From positions 36,461 through 100,460 of the forward strand of contig JAURFW010000006.1 in the NCBI GenBank assembly GCA_030834125.1: DNA of 64,000 bases. Direction: 5' to 3'. Shown here piece by piece: positions 36,870 through 44,860 of this stretch. The notes beneath the pieces are model-generated. The model saw only the letters and a list, made by a program, of their open reading frames with translations. It was not told the DNA's origin and searched no databases. Positions within the stretch are counted from its first letter, which is position 1. Every line of letters starts with the position of its first letter. Made by a program: the position numbers and the translations under genes. The DNA comes from Bacteroidota bacterium. GTDB lineage: Bacteria > Bacteroidota > Bacteroidia > NS11-12g > UBA955.

Positions 36870-38063
36870 TTAGTTTTTTGAAAATTTGAACCCAAGGAAC
36901 CCAATAGTTGCAGCCGTTATACTTGCAATTATTATGCTTACCTTACCAATATTAATCAGAGTAATGTCAGTAAAAGCAAGGTTTGCCACAAATATTGACA
37001 TTGTAAATCCGATACCACCAAGTATTCCTGCATATAATAGTTTATTCAAAGGAATATTGGCAGAAATTTCTGCAATTTTCAATTTGTGTGATAACCATGA
37101 AAAAGTGAAAATCCCCAATGGTTTACCAAGTACCAATCCAAAAAATACTCCTAACGATAGCGGAGTAACAAGTTGGTCCATTAGTTTAAGGTCTAGCTGT
37201 ATTGCAGTGTTGGCAGCTGCAAATAATGGCAGAATAATGAATGATACCCACCAACTCAGGCTATGCTCAATCTGATTTGCAATTTTCTTTTCCTTGTTGG
37301 TTTGTCTGGGTAACATGAAGGCAAGTATAACACCAGAAATAGTTGCATGAATTCCTGAATGTAGCATAGCAAACCACAATCCAATACCTAATACCGCATA
37401 AAGCCAAATATAATCCCAGTTTTTCCGGTCAGCAATTTCAAGTAAAACAATAAAAGCTGCAGCAACGCCTAACCATGGAACAGAAATGGGTTGTCCATAA
37501 AAAATTGCAATAACTAAAATTGCACCTAAGTCGTCAATAATAGCTAAGGCCGTAAGAAATACTTTTAACGCTGGTGAGACTTTGTCTCCTAGCATTCCTA
37601 ATATAGCAATAGCAAATGCTATGTCAGTAGCAGTAGGGATTCCAATTCCAGAAATACTTTCAGGACTATTCAAATTGAAAAAGAAATATATAAGCGCAGG
37701 TACCAGCATACCACCAATTGCTCCAATAACAGGAAGCATCGCTTTCTTTTTATCACTTAATTCTCCCTCACTTAATTCCCTTTTAATTTCAATTCCAACA
37801 AGAAGGAAGAAAATTGCCATTAAGGCGTCGTTAATCCAGTCGGTAACGGAATGTTTTAAGTGTAGATGAAAAACTTCAGTGCCAAATTCAAAGTTCCAAA
37901 GCTTGATATAATCATTACCCCAAATACTATTGGAAATAAATAAAGAGGCTGCTGTAAATGCCACCAATAGAATCCCTGAAGATTGTTGGTTTTGAAAGAA
38001 CTCTTTGAAAACTGTTGTAAGTCTAATTCGACGTGCACGTTGTCTGACACCTTTTTGTTTCAT
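36870..38063 (-). CDS. nhaA: Na+/H+ antiporter NhaA
   Basis: An inner-membrane antiporter of 397 aa that expels Na+ in exchange for H+, working in sodium and alkaline pH homeostasis. Family hallmarks are present: VTDWINDALMAIFFLLVGIE and KREL near residues 55-80, ATDIAFAIAILGMLG with the transport-region Asp (about 145), and LAIIDDLGAILVIAIFY with the two essential Asp (about 175). Length matches the family (about 390). The start is placed at ATG 38063 rather than the in-frame TTG three codons upstream, because TAATTTTG ends 6 bases before this ATG and overlaps the TTG. A basic N-terminus (KQKGVRQRARRIRL) precedes the first helix. Divergent from ribD. Confidence 0.95.
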   Translation of the reverse strand: MKQKGVRQRARRIRLTTVFKEFFQNQQSSGILLVAFTAASLFISNSIWGNDYIKLWNFEFGTEVFHLHLKHSVTDWINDALMAIFFLLVGIEIKRELSEGELSDKKKAMLPVIGAIGGMLVPALIYFFFNLNSPESISGIGIPTATDIAFAIAILGMLGDKVSPALKVFLTALAIIDDLGAILVIAIFYGQPISVPWLGVAAAFIVLLEIADRKNWDYIWLYAVLGIGLWFAMLHSGIHATISGVILAFMLPRQTNKEKKIANQIEHSLSWWVSFIILPLFAAANTAIQLDLKLMDQLVTPLSLGVFFGLVLGKPLGIFTFSWLSHKLKIAEISANIPLNKLLYAGILGGIGFTMSIFVANLAFTDITLINIGKVSIIIASITAATIGFLGFKFSKN

Positions 38064-38069
38064 GCACTT

Positions 38070-38100
38070 CAAAATTAAAGTTTATTTTCGCTGTGGCAAA
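38070..38100 (-). promoter_or_regulatory. nhaA promoter, TTTG-N19-TAATTTTG
   Basis: On the minus strand, TTTG (38100-38097), exactly 19 bases, then TAATTTTG (38077-38070): a full match to the Bacteroidota consensus. The ATG follows after 6 bases. The -33 element reaches the first base of the divergent ribD start codon. Confidence 0.8.
38083..38090 (+). promoter_or_regulatory. -7 box TATTTTCG of ribD
   Basis: A one-base variant of TAnnTTTG, 9 bases before the ribD ATG, lying inside the spacer of the opposing nhaA promoter. No well-spaced -33 TTG was found. Confidence 0.45.
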
Positions 38101-39131
38101 TGAACCATGTCGAATACATTGATCGTTGCATAGAAATAGCAAAAAAGGGAGAAGGCTGGGTTAATCCAAACCCTATGGTGGGATGTGTAATTGTGTACAA
38201 TAAAGAAATAATTTCTGAAGGGTATCACAAGAAATTTGGGGAAAATCATGCCGAGAGAAACGCAATTCTTCCATTATTAGGTGATTCGCGTCTTAAATCA
38301 TCAACTTTGTATGTAACCCTTGAGCCTTGTAGTCACCATGGCAAAACACCACCTTGTGCAGATCTTATTATTCAAGCTGAAATACCAGAAGTAATTATTT
38401 CTATTTTAGACCCAAACCCTTTGGTTGCAGGAAATGGTGTGAAAAAACTTAAACAGGCAGGAGTAAAAGTTACCGTTGGTATCGGTGCGAAAAAGGCAGC
38501 ATTTCTCAATAAATTTTTCTTAAATTTTTATGAGAACAAAAAACCTTATGTAACTTTAAAATGGGCCGAATCAAGTGACCATTTCATTGGTAGGATGGAG
38601 GGTGAGGCAATTAAGATTACTAATGAAGAGGTCCAGAATTTTACTCACAAATTAAGAAAGGCACACTCGGCAATTTTGGTGGGTGTGCGCACTTGGATAA
38701 ATGATAAACCTCTATTAACAGATAGATATTGGGGAGGCCCACAACCCCTTAAAATTATTCTCGATCCTATGCTACGAGGTTCGTATGAAAATAACGTGGG
38801 AGAAACTTGGGTTTTCAATTCGAAAAAAAATGAGGGTAAAGATCAATTGAAATATATAAATCTAGGAGAAAACACCTCAATAGATCTAAATCAATTATTG
38901 GATTATTTATACGGAGAAGGTATAAACTCAATTTTGGTAGAAGGAGGGAAGAAAACCTTACAGCAGTTTATCGAAGCAGGTGCAGTTAATGAAGTTCACC
39001 GATTTATTAACCATGAAATGAAGTTGAAAAACGGTATTTCAGCCCCCAATATAATTAACTTAAAATTATTTCATTTGGAATCAGGGTTTAAAAACATCTC
39101 GCATTTATTTTGGGATAAATATATTAATTGA
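38100..39131 (+). CDS. ribD: Bifunctional riboflavin biosynthesis deaminase/reductase RibD
   Basis: A cytoplasmic enzyme of 343 aa for two early riboflavin steps: deamination of the pyrimidine intermediate and NADPH reduction of its ribosyl side chain. The N-terminal deaminase has NPMVGCV, the zinc and catalytic HAERNA (about 51) and PCSHHGKTPPC (about 76-86). The reductase domain runs from about 145 (PYVTLKWAESSDHFIG) to the end, with LVEGGKKTL near 285. Length is typical. The stop overlaps the ATG of the following transporter by one base (TGATG), so the genes are translationally coupled. No FMN riboswitch is possible in the short leader. Confidence 0.96.
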   Translation: MNHVEYIDRCIEIAKKGEGWVNPNPMVGCVIVYNKEIISEGYHKKFGENHAERNAILPLLGDSRLKSSTLYVTLEPCSHHGKTPPCADLIIQAEIPEVIISILDPNPLVAGNGVKKLKQAGVKVTVGIGAKKAAFLNKFFLNFYENKKPYVTLKWAESSDHFIGRMEGEAIKITNEEVQNFTHKLRKAHSAILVGVRTWINDKPLLTDRYWGGPQPLKIILDPMLRGSYENNVGETWVFNSKKNEGKDQLKYINLGENTSIDLNQLLDYLYGEGINSILVEGGKKTLQQFIEAGAVNEVHRFINHEMKLKNGISAPNIINLKLFHLESGFKNISHLFWDKYIN

Positions 39132-40045
39132 TGTTAATAGCAATCTTAAGTATTTTAAACGCTCAAAATACAGCTGTTTTTTATGCCGTAATTCTATCTG
39201 TGTTCATCTTTGTGATATTCAAAGAACTTGGAAGAAGGGATATACAACCTTTGCCAATCATTATAATCAATTACTTTGTTTGTTTTGTTTTAGGGAATTA
39301 TTGGATTTTAGCAGGAATTGGAACCGATAGTAATGAGATATTAATTCCCAGAATTTTGCAATTATCATCAATCTCTAAGGTTGAATTTTTTGCACTTTCC
39401 GCAGGAGCCTTATTTTTAATAACTTTTTTACTCATGGCGCAGGCTACTCAAAAAGCTGGAGCTGCGGCTAGTTCAGTGGCATCAAAAATGTCGATGGCAA
39501 TACCCATATTATCTGCGATAATTATCTGGGAAGAAACCGTGAATTTCTATGATTATTTAGGAATAATAATAGCTTTAATTTCAGTGTTTCTTATGGTAAA
39601 GCCCAAAAAATTTGAGGGATTACAATGGGATATTATATTAATTTGGGTTTTTATTGGGAGTGGTTTGGTTGATTTATCAATCAATTTTTTAAATAAAATA
39701 AATCATGGCAATTTGAGTAATATACAATTAACAACGCATACCTTTTCGGGCGCATTTATTACAGGATTAGTTTACATTTTTTTGAAGAGAGATTTTTCAA
39801 AATTTAAGCAAAGAATTAATTGGTTTTGGGGGATTATCTTAGGGACTGTTAATTTATTTTCGATTGTAGCATTGTATAATGCTTTAGATACCTTCCCAAA
39901 TCAAGCATCATCATTTTTTACAATAAATAATATTCTTGTTGTTGTAGGTGCTTCGATAGTTGGAATTTTCTATCGTGAAAAATGGTCAGTTACAAAAGTT
40001 GTAGGTTTGATATTGTCTTTGTTCTCTATATATTTGGTGAAGTGA
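39131..40045 (+). CDS. EamA/DMT-family membrane transporter
   Basis: A 304-aa inner-membrane protein with about ten transmembrane helices, in two EamA-like halves (AASSVASKMSMAIPILSAII with EE in the first; ASSFFTINNILVVVGASIVG with EKW in the second). The family exports or imports small metabolites; the substrate cannot be told from sequence. It is coupled to ribD by a TGATG overlap and to yigZ by a GTGA overlap, and the ribD-EamA-yigZ order recurs in Flavobacteriales as far as I know, so a link to flavin or related metabolites is possible but unproven. The ATG sharing the last base of the ribD stop is the natural start. Confidence 0.85.
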   Translation: MLIAILSILNAQNTAVFYAVILSVFIFVIFKELGRRDIQPLPIIIINYFVCFVLGNYWILAGIGTDSNEILIPRILQLSSISKVEFFALSAGALFLITFLLMAQATQKAGAAASSVASKMSMAIPILSAIIIWEETVNFYDYLGIIIALISVFLMVKPKKFEGLQWDIILIWVFIGSGLVDLSINFLNKINHGNLSNIQLTTHTFSGAFITGLVYIFLKRDFSKFKQRINWFWGIILGTVNLFSIVALYNALDTFPNQASSFFTINNILVVVGASIVGIFYREKWSVTKVVGLILSLFSIYLVK

Positions 40046-40653
40046 GTTCATTGTTTTCAGATACATATAACGAAATTGAAAATAATTCTGAAACACAGTT
40101 AAGAGAAAGAGGAAGTAAATTTATCTCAAACAGTTTTAGAGTAAATTCTGAAATTGAGGTAAAACAATATTTGCAGTCAATAAAGCAACAATACCCCGAT
40201 GCAACCCATCATTGTTATGCGTATATTTTAGGTCAAGGTCAAGAGGCACAACGTGCAAATGATGACGGTGAACCTTCAGGTAGCGCTGGCAGGCCCATAT
40301 TAAGAGCAATTCTTTCAATGGAATTAACGAATGTTTTGGTTGTTGTAGTGCGTTATTTTGGAGGTACACTTTTAGGAATTCCTGGACTTATCAGTTCTTA
40401 TGGGGATGGTGCAAAATCCGTCTTGCTTTTATCTGGGAAATTAGAAAAAGTACAACAAATAGAGTATGAGATATCTTCTAGATTCGAGTATGAACAAGAA
40501 ATTCATAAACTACTTAAGCCTTTTGAATTTGATGTTAGGGATCGGTCATATACCGATAAAGTTACATATAAAGTTGCGATTCGAAGAAAACAGGCGGAGG
40601 CATTTGAGAAGGAACTGAAAGAAGCATATCTTCTGGAATCTCAATTTTCTTAG
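40042..40653 (+). CDS. yigZ: YigZ/IMPACT-family protein
   Basis: A 203-aa cytoplasmic protein. The IMPACT N-terminal domain shows SKFI...F.V, ATHHCYAYILG, NDDGEPSGSAGRPIL and VVVVRYFGGTLLGIPGL, which are family hallmarks. The C-terminal half is the ferredoxin-like DUF1949 domain. Relatives in eukaryotes act on GCN2 signalling; the bacterial role is uncertain, possibly in translation. The start is GTG 40042, overlapping the transporter stop as GTGA; upstream codons in this frame lie inside the transporter gene. Its last 92 bases overlap the 3' end of trmB on the other strand. Confidence 0.92.
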   Translation: MSSLFSDTYNEIENNSETQLRERGSKFISNSFRVNSEIEVKQYLQSIKQQYPDATHHCYAYILGQGQEAQRANDDGEPSGSAGRPILRAILSMELTNVLVVVVRYFGGTLLGIPGLISSYGDGAKSVLLLSGKLEKVQQIEYEISSRFEYEQEIHKLLKPFEFDVRDRSYTDKVTYKVAIRRKQAEAFEKELKEAYLLESQFS

Positions 40654-41311
40654 ATTCATCTGATAATTCAGAACCAAGTTCAAATCTAAGATATTTAATT
40701 TTCTTACCCTCATTGAGCCAAATTAGTTCGTAAAAGGTCTTTATCTGCAATACTTCTGGCACGAATTTAAGTGAATATATATCATTTAAATTAACCTCCA
40801 CTTTTAGGTTTTCCATTGCTATTTGCTCAAGAGCAGTTTGATAAAATAAATCTGAATCTGTCTTGATGTTAAGTTTCCCCGTATCAGCTAAAACACTTCG
40901 ATATATATTTAAAAATTTACCACCTGATAAACGCTTATGCCTTTTTTGGGGTTGTGGGTCAGGAAAGGTAACCCATGCCTCAGATACTTCTCCTTTTTCA
41001 AAAAAATCTGCAGCTTTATCAATCTCAATTCTAAGGAATCGTACATTGCTCAATCCCTCTTCAAGGGCACATTTTGCGCCTTTCCAAAGTCTATTCCCTT
41101 TAATATCGATACCAATATAATTTACGTCTTTTCTTTTTCTAGCTAGGCCAATAGTATACTCTCCTTTTCCGCATGCAAACTCTACAACAATAGGATTTGT
41201 GTTACCAAAAATTAAATTCCATTTTCCTTTTGTAGAGTCCGAATAATCAAACGTATTTGGAAATGAATCGAATTCATGGAATTTTTCGAGCTTATTTTTC
41301 CCTTTCCCCAT
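40562..41311 (-). CDS. trmB: tRNA (guanine-N7)-methyltransferase TrmB
   Basis: A 249-aa enzyme that methylates G46 of tRNAs with S-adenosylmethionine. The Rossmann core shows VVEFACGKGEYTIGLA, NYIGIDIKGNRLWKGA, AWVTFPDPQPQKRHKRL and an LNIKTDSDLFY strand. The start is ATG 41311 (MGKGKNKL, the usual opening in Bacteroidota) rather than the GTG three codons upstream. About 37 residues after the normal YLRFEL end look unrelated to the family and are encoded antisense to the conserved C-terminus of yigZ, so they probably arose by stop-codon loss. Divergent from aat. Confidence 0.94.
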   Translation of the reverse strand: MGKGKNKLEKFHEFDSFPNTFDYSDSTKGKWNLIFGNTNPIVVEFACGKGEYTIGLARKRKDVNYIGIDIKGNRLWKGAKCALEEGLSNVRFLRIEIDKAADFFEKGEVSEAWVTFPDPQPQKRHKRLSGGKFLNIYRSVLADTGKLNIKTDSDLFYQTALEQIAMENLKVEVNLNDIYSLKFVPEVLQIKTFYELIWLNEGKKIKYLRFELGSELSDESKKIEIPEDMLLSVPSQMPPPVFFESQLYM

Positions 41312-41348
41312 TTTTAACACAAAAAAACGAGTTTTTTCGCAGTTGTCC

Positions 41349-41356
41349 TACCTTTG
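41349..41356 (+). promoter_or_regulatory. -7 box TACCTTTG of aat
   Basis: Exact TAnnTTTG match, 4 bases before the GTG at 41361. It lies inside the frame if the upstream TTG (41343) were used, which argues for the GTG start. No -33 TTG at proper spacing. Confidence 0.55.
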
Positions 41357-41360
41357 TAAC

Positions 41361-41933
41361 GTGTTTCTCTCGCCAAATTTATTACTTCAAGCGTATGTAT
41401 CAGGATCCTTTCCTATGGCAGATCCGGAAGAGGATAATCAAATTTATTGGCACACCCCTAAAATGCGAGGAATTATTCCTTTGGATAGCAGATTTAAAGT
41501 TTCAAAAAACTTAAGAAGGCTCTACAATAAAAACACCTTCGATATTCAAATAAATAGAAACTTCGAGCAGGTAATTAGAACATGTGCGGAGCTTAGAAGC
41601 GACGATACATGGATTTCTGAGGAAATAATTGATGCATATCTTGGATTACACGAGGAAGGATTCGCACATTCATTTGAAGCCTATAAGGATGGAGAACTTG
41701 TTGGTGGACTTTATGGTGTAAGTATTAGAAAGGCATTTTTTGGTGAAAGTATGTTCCATAAAGTTACAGATGCCAGTAAAATTTGCTTGGTTTTTTTAGT
41801 AGAGTTTTTAAGAGAAAATGATTTCCTCCTATTAGATACGCAATATTTAAATCTTCATATAACCCAGTTTGGAGCTTATGAGATAACACATGAAGAATAT
41901 CTTGAAAGGCTGGAGTTTGCATTAAGAGGTTAA
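41361..41933 (+). CDS. aat: Leucyl/phenylalanyl-tRNA-protein transferase Aat
   Basis: A 190-aa cytoplasmic enzyme that adds Leu or Phe from aminoacyl-tRNA to N-terminal Arg or Lys, marking proteins for ClpS/ClpAP-type degradation. Signatures: LLLQAYVSGSFPMAD near the N-terminus, WHTPKMRGIIPLD, TWI...I.AY..LH..G.AHS.E, GGLYGVSIRKAFFGESMFH, LDTQYLNLHITQFGAYEI. GTG 41361 is chosen because a TACCTTTG box ends 4 bases before it. Size and motif order are normal for the shorter Bacteroidota form. It is divergent from trmB with a 49-base gap. Confidence 0.94.
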   Translation: MFLSPNLLLQAYVSGSFPMADPEEDNQIYWHTPKMRGIIPLDSRFKVSKNLRRLYNKNTFDIQINRNFEQVIRTCAELRSDDTWISEEIIDAYLGLHEEGFAHSFEAYKDGELVGGLYGVSIRKAFFGESMFHKVTDASKICLVFLVEFLRENDFLLLDTQYLNLHITQFGAYEITHEEYLERLEFALRG

Positions 41934-41969
41934 TTTTTTTATTAACTGAAATTATAGATCTTTGGGAAG

Positions 41970-42722
41970 ATGCGTATTGAATTAGAAATTGAAGGAGTAG
42001 CTTATTCGGCTTCATTGAATAATGGAGTTTCAATAGCATTAGGGTTTGGTCCTAATGCAGAAAATCCTAATGCATTTTTTATTCCAGAAGCATTTTTTGA
42101 GCCAATTAGAGTGGGTGATTTTGTGGGTGCAGTAAAGGAAGGCGGTAGTGCAAATTGTGAAATAGTTACCTATTGTGCGCATGGGAATGGCACACATACA
42201 GAATGTGTAGGACATCTTTCAAAAGAGAGAATTAACGTTTTTGAATCGTTACATGAGAATAATCTAACGGCCCAATTAATAACCGTGTCCGTAAAGTCAA
42301 AAGGTATTTTTACTTATATCGATGAAGACTGCTTAAAAGATATTGTCTGGCAACCTACATTAGCAATAATTATACGCAGCACACCTAATGATTTAACTAA
42401 AAAGAATATGATTTGGAGTGGTACCAATCCACCTTATTTTACGCCAGAGGCCATTCACTTAATTAAGGAAAAAGGTTACAAGCATATATTAACTGATTTT
42501 CCATCTGTAGACCCAGAAGAGGATGGAGGAGAATTGCTGTCTCACCGAATTTGGTGGGATTTCCCACAAGACACTCGATTTGATTCTACAATTACAGAAT
42601 TGATTTATGTACCAGATGCACTGCATGATGGTTTGTATTATATGCAATTGATTTTACCTAGGATTTTCTCAGATGCCGTTCCTTCAAATCCAATTTTATA
42701 TCCACTCCAAAAAATGGTATAA
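41970..42722 (+). CDS. Cyclase/kynurenine formamidase-family metal hydrolase
   Basis: A 250-aa protein of the cyclase family that includes bacterial kynurenine formamidase KynB. The metal-binding motif appears as AHGNGTHTECVGHLS (residues about 70-84), close to the family's H.GTH.D...H. No signal peptide is seen. Length is slightly above KynB (about 210). The substrate is unknown; no tryptophan-degradation genes are nearby, so KynB should not be assumed. A near-match box GATCTTTG ends 5 bases before the ATG. The stop overlaps the start of the glycosyltransferase gene by one base (TAATG), so the pair is coupled. Confidence 0.8.
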   Translation: MRIELEIEGVAYSASLNNGVSIALGFGPNAENPNAFFIPEAFFEPIRVGDFVGAVKEGGSANCEIVTYCAHGNGTHTECVGHLSKERINVFESLHENNLTAQLITVSVKSKGIFTYIDEDCLKDIVWQPTLAIIIRSTPNDLTKKNMIWSGTNPPYFTPEAIHLIKEKGYKHILTDFPSVDPEEDGGELLSHRIWWDFPQDTRFDSTITELIYVPDALHDGLYYMQLILPRIFSDAVPSNPILYPLQKMV

Positions 42723-43750
42723 TGAATGAGAAGATTTTGTATGCTTTAAATGCAGTTTTTTCTTGGCTATGGACAAAACCCAATAAGTCCAATCCTGATT
42801 TTATCAGGAATATTCTTGTAATCAAGTGGGATGAAATTGGAGATATGGTGTCTGCACTTCATGTATTTGATTTGCTAAAAAAGAAATTCCCAAACAGTAA
42901 AATTACCGTTGTTTGTAAACCATTTGTTAGCACACTCCTAACCAACAATCCAAATGTTGATGTAATAGTTACAGATTTAGCTGGAATTTCTACTAAAAAA
43001 ATTGATTTATGGATAGAATTACGAGGTACCTTTATAACTTTTTTAAAATCAATTTTCTCATTTCCCAAACATAGATTAGACCGAGGTAGTGTTAGATTCA
43101 AGCAAAGAGGATTTCAACCACATGAAGTAGAAACTAATTACAACATCATTAAACCAGCCGTTGAGCCGCTGATGTTATTGAACGGAGAAATCTATTTAAC
43201 AAATGAGGAAAATTTGAGAGTCAATGAGTTAATTGATGGTTTTAATGCGGAAGATTTTGCAATTATTCACCCAGGGGGAAGGAGTAATTTGCGCCGTTGG
43301 CGAAGTCAAAATTTTGCAGAGTTAATCGATTATTTATGGAAAAATTATCAGTTAAAAACCGTCATATTAGGCACTAAAGATGAACGAAATCTACTAAATG
43401 AAATTAATGAATTAAGCAGAAATAGTTCTGTAATTTGGGAAACAAATGATTCACTTGTTGTTTTATTTGGAGTACTTAAAAAAGCTCATTTATTTGTGGG
43501 AAATGAGAGTGGACCATTACAGTTTGCTGATCTGGCGAATATACCCACTGTAGGTCTATTTGGTCCTGGAGCTGAAAGAGTATTCTATCCTAGAAATGAG
43601 AAATCTCGGGTAATTCATCACATACTGGCATGTAATCCTTGTGATCAAATCACTTGTATTCAGCCTGATGATTGGTGTATGGACCGGATTAATCAAATTG
43701 AAGTTCAGTTAGCTATTCAACAATTACTTTCTGATTCATTCGTTCAATAA
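42722..43750 (+). CDS. Glycosyltransferase family 9 (heptosyltransferase-like)
   Basis: A 342-aa cytoplasmic GT-B fold enzyme of the GT9/ADP-heptose transferase family, which adds sugars to lipopolysaccharide cores. Features: IKWDEIGDMVSALHV (about 34-48) at the N-terminal domain, AIIHPGGRSNLRRW, and the nucleotide-sugar binding region LFVGNESGPLQFADL...TVGLFGPG (about 260-290). A cysteine-rich segment near the end (CNPC..ITC, WCMD) is also common in GT9 proteins. No other LPS genes adjoin it. It is translationally coupled to the cyclase-like gene. Confidence 0.88.
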   Translation: MNEKILYALNAVFSWLWTKPNKSNPDFIRNILVIKWDEIGDMVSALHVFDLLKKKFPNSKITVVCKPFVSTLLTNNPNVDVIVTDLAGISTKKIDLWIELRGTFITFLKSIFSFPKHRLDRGSVRFKQRGFQPHEVETNYNIIKPAVEPLMLLNGEIYLTNEENLRVNELIDGFNAEDFAIIHPGGRSNLRRWRSQNFAELIDYLWKNYQLKTVILGTKDERNLLNEINELSRNSSVIWETNDSLVVLFGVLKKAHLFVGNESGPLQFADLANIPTVGLFGPGAERVFYPRNEKSRVIHHILACNPCDQITCIQPDDWCMDRINQIEVQLAIQQLLSDSFVQ

Positions 43751-43775
43751 ATACAGTCGTTTACAAAACCAACTT

Positions 43776-43804
43776 AATTGATATTTTGCAATTTGTTAAC
43801 TTTG
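43776..43804 (+). promoter_or_regulatory. rnz promoter, TTG-N18-TAACTTTG
   Basis: TTG (43776-43778), an 18-base spacer and TAACTTTG (43797-43804). The rnz GTG is 28 bases beyond the box, and a short out-of-frame ATG frame begins 2 bases after it. Confidence 0.6.
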
Positions 43805-43806
43805 GA

Positions 43807-43863
43807 ATGAATCTTGTATTCTCTTTTTTATTGTGTATTCTAAATTTGATGTTACCATATTAG
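43807..43863 (+). other. Possible 18-codon upstream frame overlapping the rnz start
   Basis: ATG at 43807, 2 bases after the -7 box, opens an 18-codon frame (MNLVFSFLLCILNLMLPY, then TAG) that runs past the rnz GTG at 43833 in a different frame. If translated it would lower initiation at rnz. No coding conservation can be judged from one sequence. Confidence 0.3.
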
Positions 43864-44774
43864 GAAATTCTTCAGCAACCCCAACTAAAGATAGGGCACC
43901 AAGCAGTCAATATGTAAGGTTGGGTCCGCATAATATTTTACTTGATTGTGGTGAAGGAACTCAAAGTAGAATTCACGAATACAGTCTTAAACTACAAAAG
44001 ATTTCAGTTGTTTGTATTTCTCACCTACACGGTGATCATTTTTTTGGTTTACCGGGTTTGATTACCACCATGTCTTTGTTCAGGAGAGTTGAACCATTAA
44101 AAATTATTGGCCCTAAGGATTTAGAGGATATTTTAATGTCTTTGATTTCAGCTGGAGACTCCGAACTTTCATTTCAAATAGAATTTATTACCACTAACCC
44201 GGAAGTGGAAGAGGTGATACTTGAACATCAAGATTATCAAATTCAAACTATTCCGTTGAAACATAGAATTCCTTGTACTGGATTTTTAATTAAGGAAAAG
44301 GGGCCAACAAAAAGAGTGAATGTTGACGCGTGCAGAGAGAAAAACGTTCCGGTATCATTCTATGAAAGCTTAAAATTTGGTTACGATTATTTTCCTAATA
44401 ACGAATTGCGAATACCTAATTCTGAGGTTACATGGGAATTGCCCGAGAAACGGAGTTATGCCTATATTTCAGATACAATTTATAATGAAGAGATTATCCC
44501 GCTAATTTCCGGAGTCGATTTGTTGTATCACGAAGCTACCTTCATGAGCGACAGGGAAGATCGGGCCATATTAACATTTCATAGTACTGCTATGCAAGCA
44601 GGTTTAATAGCTCAAAAAGCAAAAGTGGGGCAGCTCATTTTGGGTCATTTTAGTGCACGTTATTCTGACTTAACACCTTTATTGGATGAAGCTCGTTGTC
44701 AATTTGAAGATTCGAATTTATCTATTCAGGGAGAAACTTTTTTTATTTTAAAAAAAGAATTAAAAACGGTGTGA
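43833..44774 (+). CDS. rnz: Ribonuclease Z (tRNA 3'-processing)
   Basis: A 313-aa metallo-beta-lactamase-fold endonuclease that trims tRNA 3' ends. Features: FDVTILGNSSATPT at the start, LDCGEGTQSR, the zinc motif SHLHGDHFFGLPGL (about 66-79), HRIPCTGF, YISDTIYNE, LYHEATFM, and GHFSARYSD near the end. Length matches the short bacterial form (about 305-310). GTG 43833 is the start: it gives the conserved N-terminus directly and no in-frame ATG lies nearby. Its leader contains an overlapping short frame. Confidence 0.95.
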   Translation: MYSKFDVTILGNSSATPTKDRAPSSQYVRLGPHNILLDCGEGTQSRIHEYSLKLQKISVVCISHLHGDHFFGLPGLITTMSLFRRVEPLKIIGPKDLEDILMSLISAGDSELSFQIEFITTNPEVEEVILEHQDYQIQTIPLKHRIPCTGFLIKEKGPTKRVNVDACREKNVPVSFYESLKFGYDYFPNNELRIPNSEVTWELPEKRSYAYISDTIYNEEIIPLISGVDLLYHEATFMSDREDRAILTFHSTAMQAGLIAQKAKVGQLILGHFSARYSDLTPLLDEARCQFEDSNLSIQGETFFILKKELKTV

Positions 44775-44848
44775 TAATCTATTGCCACTTATAGTAAACA
44801 CTATATTTTCTGTGAATAACTGAACGAATTTCAAGTTAATTTTCGTTA

Positions 44849-44856
44849 TAGTTTCG
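44849..44856 (+). promoter_or_regulatory. -7 box TAGTTTCG of ftsK
   Basis: A TAnnTTCG variant ending 4 bases before the ftsK ATG. No -33 TTG was found at the usual spacing. Confidence 0.5.
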
Positions 44857-44860
44857 TAAT

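Noticed and set aside
38064..38099. FMN riboswitch upstream of ribD
   Set aside because: Only 36 bases separate nhaA and ribD; an FMN aptamer cannot fit.
41929..41946. GTTAAT/ATTAAC inverted repeat after aat as a terminator
   Set aside because: A 6-bp A/T stem overlapping the stop codon, with no T-run after it.
44790..44805. Hairpin TATAGT-AAAC-ACTATA followed by TTTT after rnz as a terminator
   Set aside because: The stem is only 6 bp and A/T-rich; too weak to call.
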